Below the pieces are notes generated by a model. The model was given only the letters and a program-made list of their open reading frames with translations. It was not told the origin of the DNA and ran no database searches. This document shows, piece after piece, positions 7,626 through 16,688 of a DNA stretch of 64,000 bases (the stretch's first letter is position 1; every line of letters starts with the position of its first letter). Position numbers and translations under genes: made by a program. Location of the stretch: positions 434,001 to 498,000 of the forward strand of contig NZ_JAYKZZ010000001.1 in assembly GCF_035818675.1 (NCBI RefSeq), read 5' to 3'. This DNA is from Parapedobacter flavus. GTDB taxonomy: Bacteria > Bacteroidota > Bacteroidia > Sphingobacteriales > Sphingobacteriaceae.

Positions 7626-8858
7626 TCATATCAGGTATTCAAACAATGTAGGGTCGTTGTTTACTTCCTTGAAATCGAAGCGATTCTTACGCATCCGGTC
7701 GACCAACGCGGCGTAATCGGCCGCGTCCTGCAGCTCAATACCTACCAGTGCCGGCCCACGTTCGCGTTGTGTTTTCTTGATGAATTCGAAGCGGGTGATG
7801 TCGTCGTGCTGGCCCAATACGTCGTTAACGAATAACTTAAGTGCGCCGGGCCGTTGGGGGAAGCGGACAATGAAGTAGTGTTTCAGTCCTTCGTAGAGCA
7901 GGGACAGTTCCTTGATCTCTGCCATGCGGTCGATGTCATTATTACCGCCGCTCACGATGCATACTACTTTTTTACCCCTCACTTGCTCGGCAAAGGCATC
8001 GAGTGCTGCAACGGCGAGGGCGCCTGCAGGTTCGGCCACGATGGCGTCTTTATTATACAGTTCGAGGATGGTGGTGCAGATTTTGCCTTCTGGGACAAGC
8101 TGTACATTATCCAGCAGTGTGCTTCCGTACCGATAGGTGAGGTTACCGATACGTTTCACCGCCGCGCCATCTACGAAGCGGTTGATTTCGTTGAGGGTTA
8201 TCGGGCCGCCATTTGCCAATGCGGCTTTCATGGAGGGGGCCCCTTCAGGCTCTACGCCCAGGAGGGCGATTTCCGGCTTCACTTCCTTGAAATAGTTCCC
8301 TATTCCCGAGACGAGGCCACCACCGCCGATGGGGACAATAACCATATCGATGTCGGGTTGGTCTTGCAGGATTTCAACGCCCACAGTACCCTGACCTTCG
8401 ATGATATCGGGGTCGTCAAAGGGATGGATGAAGGTGAGCCCGTGTTCGGCACCGTAGGCCGTAGCAGCCTGTTGGCAGTCGTCAAAGGTGTCGCCGGTCA
8501 GGATGATTTCGATACGGTCGCCGCCGAACATCTCCGTTTGGCCGATCTTTTGCCGCGGAGTGGGGCCGGGCATGAATATGACCCCATCGATGCCGAGGCG
8601 TTTGCAAGAAAATGCTACTCCTTGTGCATGATTGCCGGCACTGGCACATATCACTCCCTTAGCACGTTCGGCCTCCGTGAGTTTGCTGATTTTGTTGTAA
8701 GCACCGCGCAATTTGTAGGAGCGGACTACCTGTAGATCCTCCCGCTTAAGATACACCGCCGCGGCGTGTTTTTCCGACAGCCGCTGGCTATATTGAAGCG
8801 GCGTATGGGTTACCACCCCCGCTAAGCGTTCGGCCGCCGCTTCGGTGCGGTGTTTCAT
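7626..8858 (-). CDS. ilvA: Threonine ammonia-lyase (threonine dehydratase)
   Basis: A 410-residue PLP enzyme converting threonine to 2-oxobutyrate, the committed step of isoleucine synthesis. The PLP lysine is K49 in VRSYKLRGA, with the phosphate-binding loop IGGGGLVSG and the SGGNND segment of the fold-type II family. A single C-terminal ACT-like regulatory region follows from about residue 330 (FPQRPGALKLF), shorter than the two-ACT enterobacterial enzyme. The start at 8858 overlaps the leuB stop as ATGA, implying translational coupling and making it the last gene of the branched-chain amino acid run. With cimA three genes upstream in the run, the cell has two ways to make 2-oxobutyrate. 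Confidence 0.92.
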   Translation of the reverse strand: MKHRTEAAAERLAGVVTHTPLQYSQRLSEKHAAAVYLKREDLQVVRSYKLRGAYNKISKLTEAERAKGVICASAGNHAQGVAFSCKRLGIDGVIFMPGPTPRQKIGQTEMFGGDRIEIILTGDTFDDCQQAATAYGAEHGLTFIHPFDDPDIIEGQGTVGVEILQDQPDIDMVIVPIGGGGLVSGIGNYFKEVKPEIALLGVEPEGAPSMKAALANGGPITLNEINRFVDGAAVKRIGNLTYRYGSTLLDNVQLVPEGKICTTILELYNKDAIVAEPAGALAVAALDAFAEQVRGKKVVCIVSGGNNDIDRMAEIKELSLLYEGLKHYFIVRFPQRPGALKLFVNDVLGQHDDITRFEFIKKTQRERGPALVGIELQDAADYAALVDRMRKNRFDFKEVNNDPTLFEYLI

Positions 8859-9946
8859 GAAGCAGGGGTTTCGACTGCCTCGGCCAGCCTTACTTGTGCT
8901 GCCAGCCAATCACCTACTTCACTGGTTTTGTAAGCCTTGTTTTTGCCTGACAGGTCTTCGGTGACAACGCCTTCGGCCAACGATTTATTGACAATGGACC
9001 GGATAAGGTCTGCTTCATCAGTAAGGCCAAACACATCTTCTAACAGCATGGCAGCCGATAAGACGGTGGCCAGTGGATTCGCGATGTCTTTACCTGCGGC
9101 TTGTGGATAAGACCCGTGTATCGGTTCAAATAGCGAAGTGTGCACGCCAATGGAAGCCGAGGGCATCAGCCCCATGGACCCGGAGATGACGGAAGCCTCA
9201 TCGGTAAGGATATCACCGAAAAGGTTTTCGGTAATGAGTACATCATAAGCACTGGGCCACTGGACTAACCGCATGGCCACAGCATCTACAAATTCATAGC
9301 TTACCTCCACTTCTGGAAAATCCTTTTCCATGTCCTGCACCGTTTCGCGCCATAGGCGGGAACTTTCGAGCACGTTGGCCTTATCTACGCAGCAAAGCTT
9401 CTTACTGCGGCTCATGGCCATTTCAAAGCCCAGCTTCGCCAGGCGCTGTACTTCTTCCCGGGTGTAGGTACACGTATCGAACGCGGTGTTGCCACCATCT
9501 TTCCTTCCGCGCTCACCAAAGTAGATACCACCGGTAAGTTCCCGGAGGATAATCAGGTCCGTTCCTTCGATGCGTTCCCTCTTTAAGGGTGAATTATCAA
9601 TAAGTGACGGAAAGGTAAACGTAGGGCGTACGTTGGCAAAAAGACCGAGTTTCTTGCGCATCTTCAACAGCCCTTGCTCCGGGCGCACGGCGGCTTTGGG
9701 GTCGTTGTCATAACGGGGATGGCCAATGGCTCCAAACAATACCGCATCGGCCGCCATACAGATTTCGTGTGTTGCCTCCGGATAGGGATCGCCCACGGCG
9801 TCGATGGCAACTGCTCCTGTTAAACCAGAGGTCCAGTTCACTTGGTGTCCAAATTTTTCGGCAATCGCGTCGACTACCTTTACCGCTTGGGCAACTACTT
9901 CAGGCCCGATTCCGTCGCCGGGCAACTGCGCTATATTCAAATTCAT
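8855..9946 (-). CDS. leuB: 3-isopropylmalate dehydrogenase
   Basis: A 363-residue NAD-dependent beta-decarboxylating dehydrogenase that oxidises 3-isopropylmalate to the leucine precursor 2-oxoisocaproate; the same enzyme handles 3-methylmalate made via citramalate. Family marks are the N-terminal LPGDGIGPE, the substrate-binding RELTGGIYFG, the metal-site FGDILTDEAS and the nucleotide loop EPIHGSYPQ. Length is standard. It lies 35 bases after cimA and overlaps ilvA by four bases. Confidence 0.95.
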   Translation of the reverse strand: MNLNIAQLPGDGIGPEVVAQAVKVVDAIAEKFGHQVNWTSGLTGAVAIDAVGDPYPEATHEICMAADAVLFGAIGHPRYDNDPKAAVRPEQGLLKMRKKLGLFANVRPTFTFPSLIDNSPLKRERIEGTDLIILRELTGGIYFGERGRKDGGNTAFDTCTYTREEVQRLAKLGFEMAMSRSKKLCCVDKANVLESSRLWRETVQDMEKDFPEVEVSYEFVDAVAMRLVQWPSAYDVLITENLFGDILTDEASVISGSMGLMPSASIGVHTSLFEPIHGSYPQAAGKDIANPLATVLSAAMLLEDVFGLTDEADLIRSIVNKSLAEGVVTEDLSGKNKAYKTSEVGDWLAAQVRLAEAVETPAS

Positions 9947-9981
9947 TTTACAAAGTTAAAAGTCAATCTAATGTCTATCGT

Positions 9982-11514
9982 TTAATGTCTAATTTCCAGC
10001 AGGATGTTCAGCATCTTCTGGGTTGCCTTGATGGCCGATACGGTTTGGTCAGAATCCAACCCGCGAGTCGAAAATCTTCTTTTCTGCGTTTGCCAGGTGA
10101 TGGTGGTCTCGCAGAGCGCATCCGAGCTACTCCCCGGTGCAATGCGGACGTTGTAATCGATCAAGGCCGGTAACCGGATATCATTCTTTGTATAGGCCCT
10201 CGACAGTGCATTCATGAAAGCATCGAACTGGCCATCGCCCTGGGCATGTTCTTCAAACAGTTTGCCCTTTATCCGTACAGCAATGGTTGCTGATGGGCGG
10301 AGGCCCTGTGCATGGGTGAGCACGTATGATTCCACCAGGATTTGCTGATTCTGGGTGCCGGCGGTCAGCACGTCGGAAATGATATAGGGTAGGTCCTCCG
10401 TGGTTACGGTTTCTTTTTTATCACCCAATTCGATAACCCGCTGGGTCACTTTCCTCAGGTCCTCCTCATTCAACTTGAGGCCCAGCTCCTGCAGGTTCTT
10501 TTCGATATTGGCTTTTCCCGAGGTTTTCCCCAAGGCATATTTGCGCTTGCGGCCGAAACGTTCGGGCAATAGGTCGTTGAAATAAAGGTTGTGTTTGTTG
10601 TCGCCGTCGGCATGGATACCCGCTGTCTGTGTGAATACGTTATCACCTACCACGGGTTTGTTGGCAGGTATGCGCACGCCGGAAAAGTTTTCCACGAGTT
10701 TGCTTACGGTATAAATGGCCGATTCGTTGATCCGTAAACTGGCATCGGGTAGTAAGTCATTGATTGCCGCCACGGCACTGGCCAATGGTGCGTTACCGGC
10801 CCGTTCGCCCATACCGTTTACGGTAAGGTGCAGTCCGTCGATACCGGCCTTTACGGCTTCCAGTACGTTGGCCGTGCCGAGATCGTAATCGTTGTGCGCA
10901 TGGAAATCGAAACGCGTTTCGGGGTATTGAGCCCGGATGGCAGCAACAAACGCATAGGTTTCGTTTGGCGAGAGGATGCCGAGGGTATCGGGCAGCATAA
11001 TCCGCTCGATAGGCTGCGAGGCTAGGAAATCGAGGTATTGCAGCACGTAGTCCGGCGAATGGCGCATACCATTGCTCCAATCTTCGAGATACACGTTTGT
11101 GCGGATGCCGTGTTCAGCCGCCGACTCGATGACCGCCGCAATCTCGTCAAAATGTTGCTGCGGGGTTTTCCGCAACTGGTGCGTTAGGTGATTCAGCGAG
11201 CCTTTCGTGAGCAGGTTCTGTATGTTGATCCCTGCCTGCCGCATCCAAGTGAGCGACTTGCCACCGTCTACAAACGAGAGGACCTCGACACGGTCCAAGT
11301 AGCCGTTATCGGCAGCCCAAGCGGCAACTCCGGTCACACAGTCAAATTCGCCCTGTGAAACCCGGGCTGACGCAATTTCCACCCGATCTACCTGTAGCTC
11401 TTCCAAGAGCAGCTGCGCAATGGTCAGTTTTTCTGAAACCGAGAACGACACACCCGATGTTTGTTCGCCATCGCGTAGCGTGGTATCCATGATTTCAATT
11501 GTCCTGCCGGCCAT
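9982..11514 (-). CDS. cimA: Citramalate synthase, Leptospira type
   Basis: A 510-residue member of the isopropylmalate synthase/homocitrate synthase family. It has an N-terminal TIM barrel starting TLRDGEQTSGVSFS, the metal ligands HAHND and the NGMGERAGN segment, followed by a linker and a C-terminal regulatory domain. Stretches such as VDRVEIASARVS, VYLEDWSNG and ERFGRKRKYALGK closely match, as I recall it, the Leptospira (R)-citramalate synthase, which condenses pyruvate with acetyl-CoA. It differs clearly from the leuA product in the same operon. The product would pass to LeuCD and LeuB to give 2-oxobutyrate. Four bases separate it from leuD. A plain second isopropylmalate synthase is the alternative. 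Confidence 0.8.
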   Translation of the reverse strand: MAGRTIEIMDTTLRDGEQTSGVSFSVSEKLTIAQLLLEELQVDRVEIASARVSQGEFDCVTGVAAWAADNGYLDRVEVLSFVDGGKSLTWMRQAGINIQNLLTKGSLNHLTHQLRKTPQQHFDEIAAVIESAAEHGIRTNVYLEDWSNGMRHSPDYVLQYLDFLASQPIERIMLPDTLGILSPNETYAFVAAIRAQYPETRFDFHAHNDYDLGTANVLEAVKAGIDGLHLTVNGMGERAGNAPLASAVAAINDLLPDASLRINESAIYTVSKLVENFSGVRIPANKPVVGDNVFTQTAGIHADGDNKHNLYFNDLLPERFGRKRKYALGKTSGKANIEKNLQELGLKLNEEDLRKVTQRVIELGDKKETVTTEDLPYIISDVLTAGTQNQQILVESYVLTHAQGLRPSATIAVRIKGKLFEEHAQGDGQFDAFMNALSRAYTKNDIRLPALIDYNVRIAPGSSSDALCETTITWQTQKRRFSTRGLDSDQTVSAIKATQKMLNILLEIRH

Positions 11515-11518
11515 GCGT

Positions 11519-12115
11519 TTACAATGGAAGGGTTTCGGAAAACACTTCGATGTCGGATTTTATATTGAGCAGGTAGTCGATGTCATCGAAGCCATTCGTC
11601 ATGTTGCTTTTTTTGTAGCTGTTGATGTCGAAAGACTCCTTTTCGCCGGTTGCCAGGATCGTCACGGTCTGTTCGGGCAGGTTAACTTCCAGCTCGGTAG
11701 CCGGATCGGCATAAACGGCGGCAAGCACCTTCTCTAGGAAGGGTGCGCTTACCTGTACGGGCAGTACGCCGACATTCAGGCAGTTATTGCGGAAGATATC
11801 GGCAAAGAAGCTGGATATTACGCACCGGAAGCCATAATCGTAAACTGCCCACGCCGCATGTTCGCGGGATGAGCCCGAGCCGAAGTTTTTGCCACCGAGG
11901 AGGATTTTGCCACTATAGGTTGGATCATTCAATACGAAATCTGCCTTCGGCGTATTATCGGGGTGGTACCGCCAGTCGCGGAAGAGGTTGTCGCCGAATC
12001 CTTTACGCTCGGTAGCCTTCAGGAACCGTGCTGGGATGATTTGGTCGGTATCCACATTCTCGATAGGAAGTGGAACCACTGTACTTGTCAATATATTGAA
12101 ACTGTCGTATGCCAT
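11519..12115 (-). CDS. leuD: 3-isopropylmalate dehydratase, small subunit
   Basis: A 198-residue swivel-domain subunit of isopropylmalate isomerase. It has the family pattern NVDTDQIIPARFLK near the N-terminus and the substrate-loop GGKNFGSGSSREHA, followed by the SFFADIFRNNCLN segment. It works only with LeuC, encoded four bases upstream, isomerising 2- to 3-isopropylmalate (and citramalate to methylmalate). Length is normal for the bacterial form. Confidence 0.95.
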   Translation of the reverse strand: MAYDSFNILTSTVVPLPIENVDTDQIIPARFLKATERKGFGDNLFRDWRYHPDNTPKADFVLNDPTYSGKILLGGKNFGSGSSREHAAWAVYDYGFRCVISSFFADIFRNNCLNVGVLPVQVSAPFLEKVLAAVYADPATELEVNLPEQTVTILATGEKESFDINSYKKSNMTNGFDDIDYLLNIKSDIEVFSETLPL

Positions 12116-12119
12116 GTTG

Positions 12120-13517
12120 TTATTGGATAAGGGTTCGTGGATCGGTTACTTTGCCGGTTACGGCGGCAGCCGCCGCCACCAAGGGGCTGGCAAGCAAGGT
12201 GCGGGATCCCGGACCTTGCCGGCCTTCGAAGTTACGGTTTGATGTACTTACTGCATATTTGCCAGCGGGGATTTTATCGTCATTCATCGCGAGGCACGCA
12301 GAACAACCGGGCTGCCGCAACGTGAAGCCCGCTTCGGTGAGGATATCGAAGATGCCTTCCTCCCGGATCTGTTTTTCGACGACATGCGAGCCAGGTACCA
12401 GCCACACCGTTACGTCTTCGGCTTTCCGTTTACCTTTAACAAGCGAAGCAAAGGCGCGGAAGTCCTCTATGCGGCCGTTAGTGCAACTACCTAAGAAAAC
12501 ATAATCGATTTTCTTGCCGACCATGGCTTCACCTTCATGGAAGCCCATGTAACCGAGTGATTTTTCAAACGTTGCCGGTGCTGCTTCCGCCTGTTGGGCA
12601 TCGGGGATATCGTGGGTAATACCGATACCCATGCCTGGGTTGGTGCCATACGTAATCATGGGCTCGATTTCCGAACCGTCGAACGTGAGTTCTTTGTCGA
12701 ATTGGGCGTCGGGGTCACTTTTCAGTGTTTTCCAATATTCCATCGCCTTATCCCAGTCTGCTCCTTTCGGACTGAATTCACGGCCTTCGATATAGTTGAA
12801 CGTGGTCTGGTCGGGTGCGATCATCCCACCGCGCGCACCCATTTCGATGCTGAGGTTACAGACGGTCATCCGGCCTTCCATGCTCATCTGCTCAAATACC
12901 GAACCGGCATATTCTACGAAATAGCCAGTAGCACCCGAAGTAGTGAGTTTGGAAATAATGAATAGCGCTACGTCTTTCGGTAACACACCACGGCCTAATG
13001 AACCGTTGATGGTGATGCGCATTTTTTTCGGTTTCGGCTGCATAATGCATTGGGTCGAAAGCACCATCTCCACCTCGGAGGTGCCGATACCGAAGGCGAT
13101 GGTGCCGAAGGCACCATGGGTAGAGGTGTGCGAATCGCCGCATACGATGGTGGCACCGGGTTGCGTAATGCCGTTTTCCGGACCGATCACATGGACAATG
13201 CCGTTCTTGTTATGGCCTAATCCCCAATGCGGGATGCCGTATTCCTTGGTGTTCTCTTCCAGTGCCCGCAATTGGTTGGCAGACAGTGGGTCTGCCACGG
13301 GCTTGTCTTGGTCTATTGTCGGCGTGTTGTGGTCTGCCGTTGCGAATGTGCGCTCCGGATACAATACACTTATTCCACGTTTCCTGAGTCCAAGAAAGGC
13401 AACCGGACTGGTTACCTCATGGATCAAATGCCGATCAATAAATAACACATCAGGCCCTCCTTCGATCTTATGCACGACGTGTGCATCCCACACTTTGTCA
13501 AATAATGTCTTACTCAT
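12120..13517 (-). CDS. leuC: 3-isopropylmalate dehydratase, large subunit
   Basis: A 465-residue aconitase-family protein carrying a 4Fe-4S cluster. Cluster cysteines are visible in FLGSCTNGR and in the later GCSACLAM pair. Other marks are the CGDSHTSTHGAFG motif and the C-terminal NRNFEGRQG segment. It forms the active isomerase with LeuD and lies 23 bases behind leuA. Nothing unusual is seen. Confidence 0.96.
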   Translation of the reverse strand: MSKTLFDKVWDAHVVHKIEGGPDVLFIDRHLIHEVTSPVAFLGLRKRGISVLYPERTFATADHNTPTIDQDKPVADPLSANQLRALEENTKEYGIPHWGLGHNKNGIVHVIGPENGITQPGATIVCGDSHTSTHGAFGTIAFGIGTSEVEMVLSTQCIMQPKPKKMRITINGSLGRGVLPKDVALFIISKLTTSGATGYFVEYAGSVFEQMSMEGRMTVCNLSIEMGARGGMIAPDQTTFNYIEGREFSPKGADWDKAMEYWKTLKSDPDAQFDKELTFDGSEIEPMITYGTNPGMGIGITHDIPDAQQAEAAPATFEKSLGYMGFHEGEAMVGKKIDYVFLGSCTNGRIEDFRAFASLVKGKRKAEDVTVWLVPGSHVVEKQIREEGIFDILTEAGFTLRQPGCSACLAMNDDKIPAGKYAVSTSNRNFEGRQGPGSRTLLASPLVAAAAAVTGKVTDPRTLIQ

Positions 13518-13540
13518 TTCTATAGTTGTTTCGTTTTTTG

Positions 13541-15049
13541 CTAAATAAACTTGTTCAGTGCATCGAGGTACGCATTTGCGGATGCTCTTACGATATCCGT
13601 GCTGAATCCGTAACCCATATAGGATTTGTCTTCGTACACGACTCGCATATCCACTTTGCTGACGTCATCGCAGCCGCCGTGTATGGAATGGATATTGAAT
13701 TCCTTGATTTCAATGTGTTTACCCGTGATTTCCTCAATGGCCTTAATGGTGGCGCTCACTGGCCCATTGCCGGCAGCGGTGGTTGTAAATTCCTTGCCAT
13801 TGTGCGCCAATTTGATGTTTGCTATGGGCGTGTCTTGGTCACCGGTAGTTACTTGCAGTGCACTGATGGCCAAGCCATTTTTGAAATTCTCTTCGGCCTT
13901 TACACCCATCAGTTGGAGCAGGTCGTCGTCTTTCAGCTCCTTTTTCACATCGGCCAGTTCCAAGAAGCGTTGGTATATCTGGTCGAGGTCGAGCCGGTCA
14001 CTAGCGTATCCTAAGCGTATTAGGTGATGTTTCAACGCATGCCTGCCGCTCCGGGCGGTTAATATGATCTCCGACTGGTCGATACCGACATCCTCGGGGT
14101 TGATGATCTCGTAATTTTCACGGTGTTTGAGCACCCCGTCTTGGTGTATGCCCGAACTATGTGCAAACGCATTTCGCCCAACAATCGCTTTGTTGGGTTG
14201 CACCGGCATACGCATCATCCGGCTTACTGTACCGCTGAGTGGATACAGTTGTTTGGTGTTAATTTCTGTGTGAAGATCGAGCGACTGGTGCACTTTCAAT
14301 GCCATCACAACCTCTTCGAGCGAGGTGTTTCCGGCACGTTCGCCGATGCCGTTGATGGTACACTCTACCTGCCGGGCACCATGCTGCAGGCCAGCCAAAC
14401 TGTTTGCCGTTGCCAACCCGAGGTCATTGTGGCAATGGACGGAAATGATGGCTTGGTCGATGTTTTTTACATGGTCCTTGAGGTACTTGATTTTGGTACC
14501 ATATTGTTCGGGGAGGCAGTAGCCGTTGGTGTCCGGTATGTTCACTACGGTTGCACCGGCAGCAATCACCGCTTCAATCATGCGGGCAAGGTACTCATTG
14601 TCGGCCCGGCCGGCGTCTTCTGCATAAAACTCAATATCTTCAACGAAACTTTTCGCGTATTTCACGGCTTCGACGGCGCGTTCCAAAATCGCTTCCCGCG
14701 TGCTGTTGAATTTGTATTTGATGTGCATGTCTGATGCACCGATGCCTGTATGAATCCGCGGATGCTTCGCATATTTCAGGGCTTCGACGGCGCTGTCGAT
14801 ATCGCCCTTGACAGCCCGCGTAAGTGCACATACCGTTGGGTTGGTTACCAGCTTGGATATTTCTACGACGCTGTTGAAGTCGCCCGGGCTCGAAATCGGG
14901 AAACCGGCCTCGATAATATCTACACCCAGCGTCTCCAGCGCTTCAGCAATGATGAGTTTCTCGGGGGTGGTCAATTGTGAACCCGGTACCTGCTCCCCAT
15001 CCCGGAGAGTAGTGTCAAAAATATATATGCGGTTAGGATCGTGCAACAT
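13541..15049 (-). CDS. leuA: 2-isopropylmalate synthase
   Basis: A 502-residue enzyme that condenses 2-oxoisovalerate with acetyl-CoA, the first leucine-specific step. It begins with the TIM barrel (IFDTTLRDGEQVPGS) and shows the metal-binding HCHNDLG and the NGIGERAGN loop. A C-terminal LeuA dimer/allosteric domain runs from about residue 370, as expected for leucine feedback control. It sits 45 bases behind the twin-ATPase gene, whose promoter probably also drives leuA. Confidence 0.94.
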   Translation of the reverse strand: MLHDPNRIYIFDTTLRDGEQVPGSQLTTPEKLIIAEALETLGVDIIEAGFPISSPGDFNSVVEISKLVTNPTVCALTRAVKGDIDSAVEALKYAKHPRIHTGIGASDMHIKYKFNSTREAILERAVEAVKYAKSFVEDIEFYAEDAGRADNEYLARMIEAVIAAGATVVNIPDTNGYCLPEQYGTKIKYLKDHVKNIDQAIISVHCHNDLGLATANSLAGLQHGARQVECTINGIGERAGNTSLEEVVMALKVHQSLDLHTEINTKQLYPLSGTVSRMMRMPVQPNKAIVGRNAFAHSSGIHQDGVLKHRENYEIINPEDVGIDQSEIILTARSGRHALKHHLIRLGYASDRLDLDQIYQRFLELADVKKELKDDDLLQLMGVKAEENFKNGLAISALQVTTGDQDTPIANIKLAHNGKEFTTTAAGNGPVSATIKAIEEITGKHIEIKEFNIHSIHGGCDDVSKVDMRVVYEDKSYMGYGFSTDIVRASANAYLDALNKFI

Positions 15050-15094
15050 AATAAGTTGTTTTTTGTTTCTGTTATGTGTTCTCTGATAACCTAT

Positions 15095-16561
15095 TTAGCA
15101 AACAAGTTCGTTCGTCTCTTCCATTACTTTAACCTCGCCTTTTTCAAGTACCATCTTCTTTTCCAAACAACTGGGTAACTGGGTTTCGTAGTGGCCGACG
15201 TAGATCAGCGTTTTTCCGAAACCGCATAACTCATCAACAACGGCATTGAACAGGGCCGTTTGTGTATGGTCGAGTCCTTGGCAAGGTTCATCCAGTATCA
15301 GCAACGGCGGGTTTTTGATCATCGTTCTGGCCAGTAGTACCAACCGCTGTTTCCCTAGGGGCAGTGTAGTAATCAATCGGTCTTTGACGTCTGTAAGTTC
15401 AAAGAACGCCAACAGTTGATCGATTTTCTGCTGCTGCTCGTGGCTGACTTGCCTGAACAGGCCAATACTGTCATAGAAACCGGAAGCAACCGCCTGCCAT
15501 ACACGGGCGGTTTTATCAAAATACCAGTGCAGTTCGGGCGAGATGATGCCTATACGTTCCTTAATCTCCCAGATGCTCTCGCCGCTACCACGCGGTTGAC
15601 CGAAGAGGCTGATGTTATTGGCATACGCCTGCGGGTGGTCGCCCGTAATCAAACTCAATAAGGTCGATTTGCCCGACCCGTTATGCCCTTGGAGCAGCCA
15701 TCTCTCACCTGCTTTTACCGTCCAATTAATTCCCTTCAGCACCACCTTCTCGCCGTAACGGACATGGATGTTTTCCATGTGCACCATGGTGTCGGACGGT
15801 GACGTTGGTGCTTCCCTCAGGAATGCGGGAAGCGGTTGCGGTGTACGCGCAGCATCCATTGAAAAGGCCTGTGCGGTATCTACTCGATTGATTCTCCCGT
15901 TCTCAACTTCGGCAAACCGGTTGATGCAGCTGGGCAACTCCGTCTCGTTCGTGACGAGTACCAACTGCACTCCGCTGACTGCAAGCTCATCAAAAAAACC
16001 GTTCAACTTTCGACGTGACGCTTTATCCAACCCGGTATAAGGTTCGTCGACAATCAGTAATTGGGGTTTTAGCCATAGTGCTTTAATCAATTGCAATTTC
16101 TTGTGTTCGCCACTGGAGAGTTCAATCAGCTGCGTGCCTTTCAAATCAATGAATTCAAAAAGCGTAAGGTACTGTTCGAGGTTCGCAAATGACAAGCCTT
16201 CGGATTCGGCGTAAGCGGCTAACTCGGCATATACCGTCAGCGTATCGTTTTTCTGCTGTTTGTTGTATCGCTGTTGGTAATAAAAATTGCGATCTCCTTC
16301 CAGGTTGGTAAACTGGTACCAATTGGATACGTATAATGCACGGGCAGGTAGCGAGGACTGGTGATCAAACCGGGTTTGGATGCTACCACTCGTTTTCTCA
16401 AGTCCCGCCAATGCTTTCGCTAGTGCACTTTTTCCCGAACCGCTTTTACCGCCGATGAGCCAGTGTTCTCCGCGATGGATTTGCCAATCCAATTGATCCA
16501 ATACCACCACCCCTGCATACTGCAGGTTCAATTGGTCGATATGGACGACGGGATCAGTCAT
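15095..16561 (-). CDS. Twin ABC ATPase, ModF-like, without a permease
   Basis: A 488-residue protein made of two ABC ATPase domains in tandem and no membrane segment. Walker A motifs are GGKSGSGKSAL (about residue 36) and GHNGSGKSTLL (about 295). Walker B motifs are LLIVDEPYTGLD and LLILDEPCQGLD. The first signature reads LSSGEHKK; the second, LPLGKQR, is degenerate. The best family match is ModF/PhrA, duplicated ATPases whose role is poorly known. No transporter permease or binding protein is nearby. It is embedded between ilvC and leuA, and a strong promoter match sits just upstream. A link to branched-chain amino acid metabolism is suggested only by position. Confidence 0.8.
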   Translation of the reverse strand: MTDPVVHIDQLNLQYAGVVVLDQLDWQIHRGEHWLIGGKSGSGKSALAKALAGLEKTSGSIQTRFDHQSSLPARALYVSNWYQFTNLEGDRNFYYQQRYNKQQKNDTLTVYAELAAYAESEGLSFANLEQYLTLFEFIDLKGTQLIELSSGEHKKLQLIKALWLKPQLLIVDEPYTGLDKASRRKLNGFFDELAVSGVQLVLVTNETELPSCINRFAEVENGRINRVDTAQAFSMDAARTPQPLPAFLREAPTSPSDTMVHMENIHVRYGEKVVLKGINWTVKAGERWLLQGHNGSGKSTLLSLITGDHPQAYANNISLFGQPRGSGESIWEIKERIGIISPELHWYFDKTARVWQAVASGFYDSIGLFRQVSHEQQQKIDQLLAFFELTDVKDRLITTLPLGKQRLVLLARTMIKNPPLLILDEPCQGLDHTQTALFNAVVDELCGFGKTLIYVGHYETQLPSCLEKKMVLEKGEVKVMEETNELVC

Positions 16562-16574
16562 TATTTATGCGATA

Positions 16575-16605
16575 CAAATTTACGAAAAATGCCAATAATA
16601 TGCAA
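16575..16605 (-). promoter_or_regulatory. Internal promoter driving the twin ATPase and leu genes
   Basis: On the minus strand TTG (16603-16605) is followed after 20 bases by TAAATTTG (16575-16582), a perfect Bacteroidota -7 box at the right distance. Predicted initiation lies only a few bases before the ATG at 16561, so the message would be nearly leaderless. It would let leuACD-cimA-leuB-ilvA be expressed apart from ilvEDBNC. Confidence 0.65.
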
Positions 16606-16635
16606 TTGTGCCGTTTTTTGGCCTGTTAAACCCAT

Positions 16636-16676
16636 CCGGATCGGGCTCGGTACTTACCGGCTTTTTACCGATCCGG
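16636..16676 (-). other. Nested hairpin between ilvC and the twin ATPase
   Basis: CCGGATCGG (16636-16644) pairs perfectly with CCGATCCGG (16668-16676). Inside, CGGTA (16648-16652) pairs with TACCG (16655-16659). No U-tract follows on the minus strand, so it is not a textbook intrinsic terminator. It may protect the ilvC 3' end or mark partial termination ahead of the internal promoter. Confidence 0.5.
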
Positions 16677-16688
16677 CTAGGGGGGTTC

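Noticed and set aside
7854..8735. Long open frame antisense to ilvA
   Set aside because: It mirrors the codon pattern of ilvA and shows no recognisable protein features. Similar long antisense frames over nrdE, leuA, ilvC and ilvD were rejected for the same reason.
9102..9110. Another perfect DnaA-box sequence, inside leuB
   Set aside because: Single site in coding sequence, about 1.5 kb from the cluster; likely chance.
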